From positions 3,167,001 through 3,231,000 of the forward strand of contig NC_134679.1 in NCBI RefSeq assembly GCF_024713945.1: a stretch of DNA of 64,000 bases. Direction: 5' to 3'. The position numbers and the translations under genes are program-made. Source of the stretch: Dermatophagoides farinae (lineage: Eukaryota; Arthropoda; Arachnida; Sarcoptiformes; Pyroglyphidae). Below, in pieces: positions 63,164-64,000 of the stretch. The first letter of the stretch is position 1, and each line of letters opens with the position of its first letter. Under the pieces are notes generated by a model, which saw only the letters and a program-made list of their open reading frames with translations, searched no databases and had not been told where the DNA came from.

Positions 63164-64000
63164 CTAATTTTAATCATATATTAGATATATGTAAATAAAC
63201 ACCAAGATAAATAGTACTTACTTAGCATCATTGAGTTCAGCATCTGAAATCGAAGTCATTGTAGTACGGAATTCTTTTACAACCGATTTAGCCATCGCAG
63301 TAATGTCACAGGTATTTGGTGCAACTAAATGGACACCAAAAAGACCGGTATTTTCATAGTTATAATTGAAAGAAGCTACTGAAACATTTTCCGAAGATTT
63401 TCCACTAAGTTGAGCTTTAACAGCTTGACTTAGGCGTTGTGCCTGATTCAGTTCATACGAGTTTTTAATTTGACTACCAGCACCAAGGATTTTCTGCAAT
63501 AAAGCAGCAGCAATATAATCTTTTAGAGATTTATTGATGCTAAAATGATTTGATTAATCCAATGAAGATATAAAATTATCTTCAATATAATACCTGACAC
63601 CTTCACAAGCAATGGCAACATAGGTCAATGGTGAACATGAATCTTGATGAATTTCACCACCAATAAAATCACTAGATTCTTTCATTCCTGTCGATGCTGG
63701 CAATACAAGGCTTTGCCCAACCAATTCAGTTAATTGTTGATGATCTATACCAAGACCGACAACTACCGTATTTGATCCAACAAATGTTTCGCGATGAAAT
63801 TTTTTCAAATCTTCTGCAGAATGTTTTCCGACCATGAATTTCGGTACATAAAGAGAATTTCGAAGACCACCCCTAAATGAGACATGATGAATCAATTCGG
63901 TCAATTGAATGAATGGTGTATCTTCCAACAAGGATCGATCAACCATTAATCGTTCAGTGTTGTCCGCAATTTCCCAATGCTTGAAGGCTGGCCGTGATAC
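62929..64000 (-). CDS. UQCRC2: Cytochrome b-c1 complex subunit 2 (core protein 2), 3' part
   Basis: Join on the minus strand: 64000-63594, 63539-63222, 63163-62929, frame-consistent through two phase-2 introns of 54 and 58 bp. The product is core protein 2 of mitochondrial complex III, a non-catalytic relative of the M16 peptidase family on the matrix side of the inner membrane. Hallmark strings: SRPAFKHWEIADNTERLMVD, GLRNSLYVPKFMVGKHSAED, VVVGLGIDHQQLTE, QKILGAGSQIKNSYELNQAQ, NTGLFGVHLVAP and KNNLKTSALIALDDEAALVY. It closes SKIGLATIGQNAPYLNDIQ. About 320 C-terminal residues are visible; the presequence and N-terminal part lie right of the window. The codon GTA starts exactly at 64000, so the first visible exon continues outside. 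Confidence 0.95.
63222..63539 (-). CDS. UQCRC2: UQCRC2 exon, internal
   Basis: The acceptor is CATTTTAG|C and the donor GATGCTAA|GTAAGT, phase 2-2; 318 nt. It encodes SINKSLKDYIAAALLQKILG through TTMTSISDAELNDA. Confidence 0.93.
63594..64000 (-). CDS. UQCRC2: UQCRC2 exon, partial, open at the right edge
   Basis: It encodes VSRPAFKHWEI onward to SPLTYVAIACEGV. The donor is GTGTCAG|GTATTA, phase 2. It covers the end of the first M16-like half and the linker into the second. Confidence 0.93.

Overview
This window looks like nuclear DNA of a small arthropod, most likely an acariform mite of the dust-mite/astigmatid type. The DNA is strongly A+T-rich and full of A/T homopolymers and GAT/ATC, CAA and GT/CA microsatellites. 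Many introns are only 53-67 bp. The recognisable genes are animal genes with GT-AG introns. The species assignment is inference; the eukaryotic, arthropod-like character is read from the genes.

Bases 5-45732, minus strand, hold most of a Dscam-family immunoglobulin cell-adhesion gene. I could join thirteen exons in a consistent reading frame. They run from a start codon with a signal sequence, through nine Ig domains, to FN3 domains at the left window edge. The transmembrane segment and cytoplasmic tail lie outside the window. Two introns of about 19.4 kb and 13.7 kb, plus two of 3.3 and 2.4 kb, fill most of the first 45 kb. They are mainly low-complexity DNA with a few degraded coding relics and a dispersed-repeat pair. 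I saw no tandem array of alternative Ig exons.

Bases 45733-62928 are intergenic and hold the mobile DNA. A unit of about 2.3 kb is repeated in direct tandem. The second copy is split by a 4107-bp element with 16-bp terminal inverted repeats, an AT target duplication and repeated palindromes GGTTAGTACTAACC near both ends. The uninterrupted first copy is an empty site that fixes the ends. I recognise no transposase in the element. Its interior holds a triplicated exon/intron unit, decayed fragments of unrecognised intron-bearing genes, a 5'-truncated non-LTR retrotransposon 3' end and a broken gene tail. It resembles a gene-capturing, non-autonomous DNA transposon. A separate 151-bp hAT-type MITE with an 8-bp target duplication lies at 55972-56122.

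Bases 62929-64000, minus strand, hold the last three visible exons of UQCRC2, core protein 2 of mitochondrial complex III. Its 5' part is outside the window. The two genes are transcribed in the same direction but have no evident functional link.
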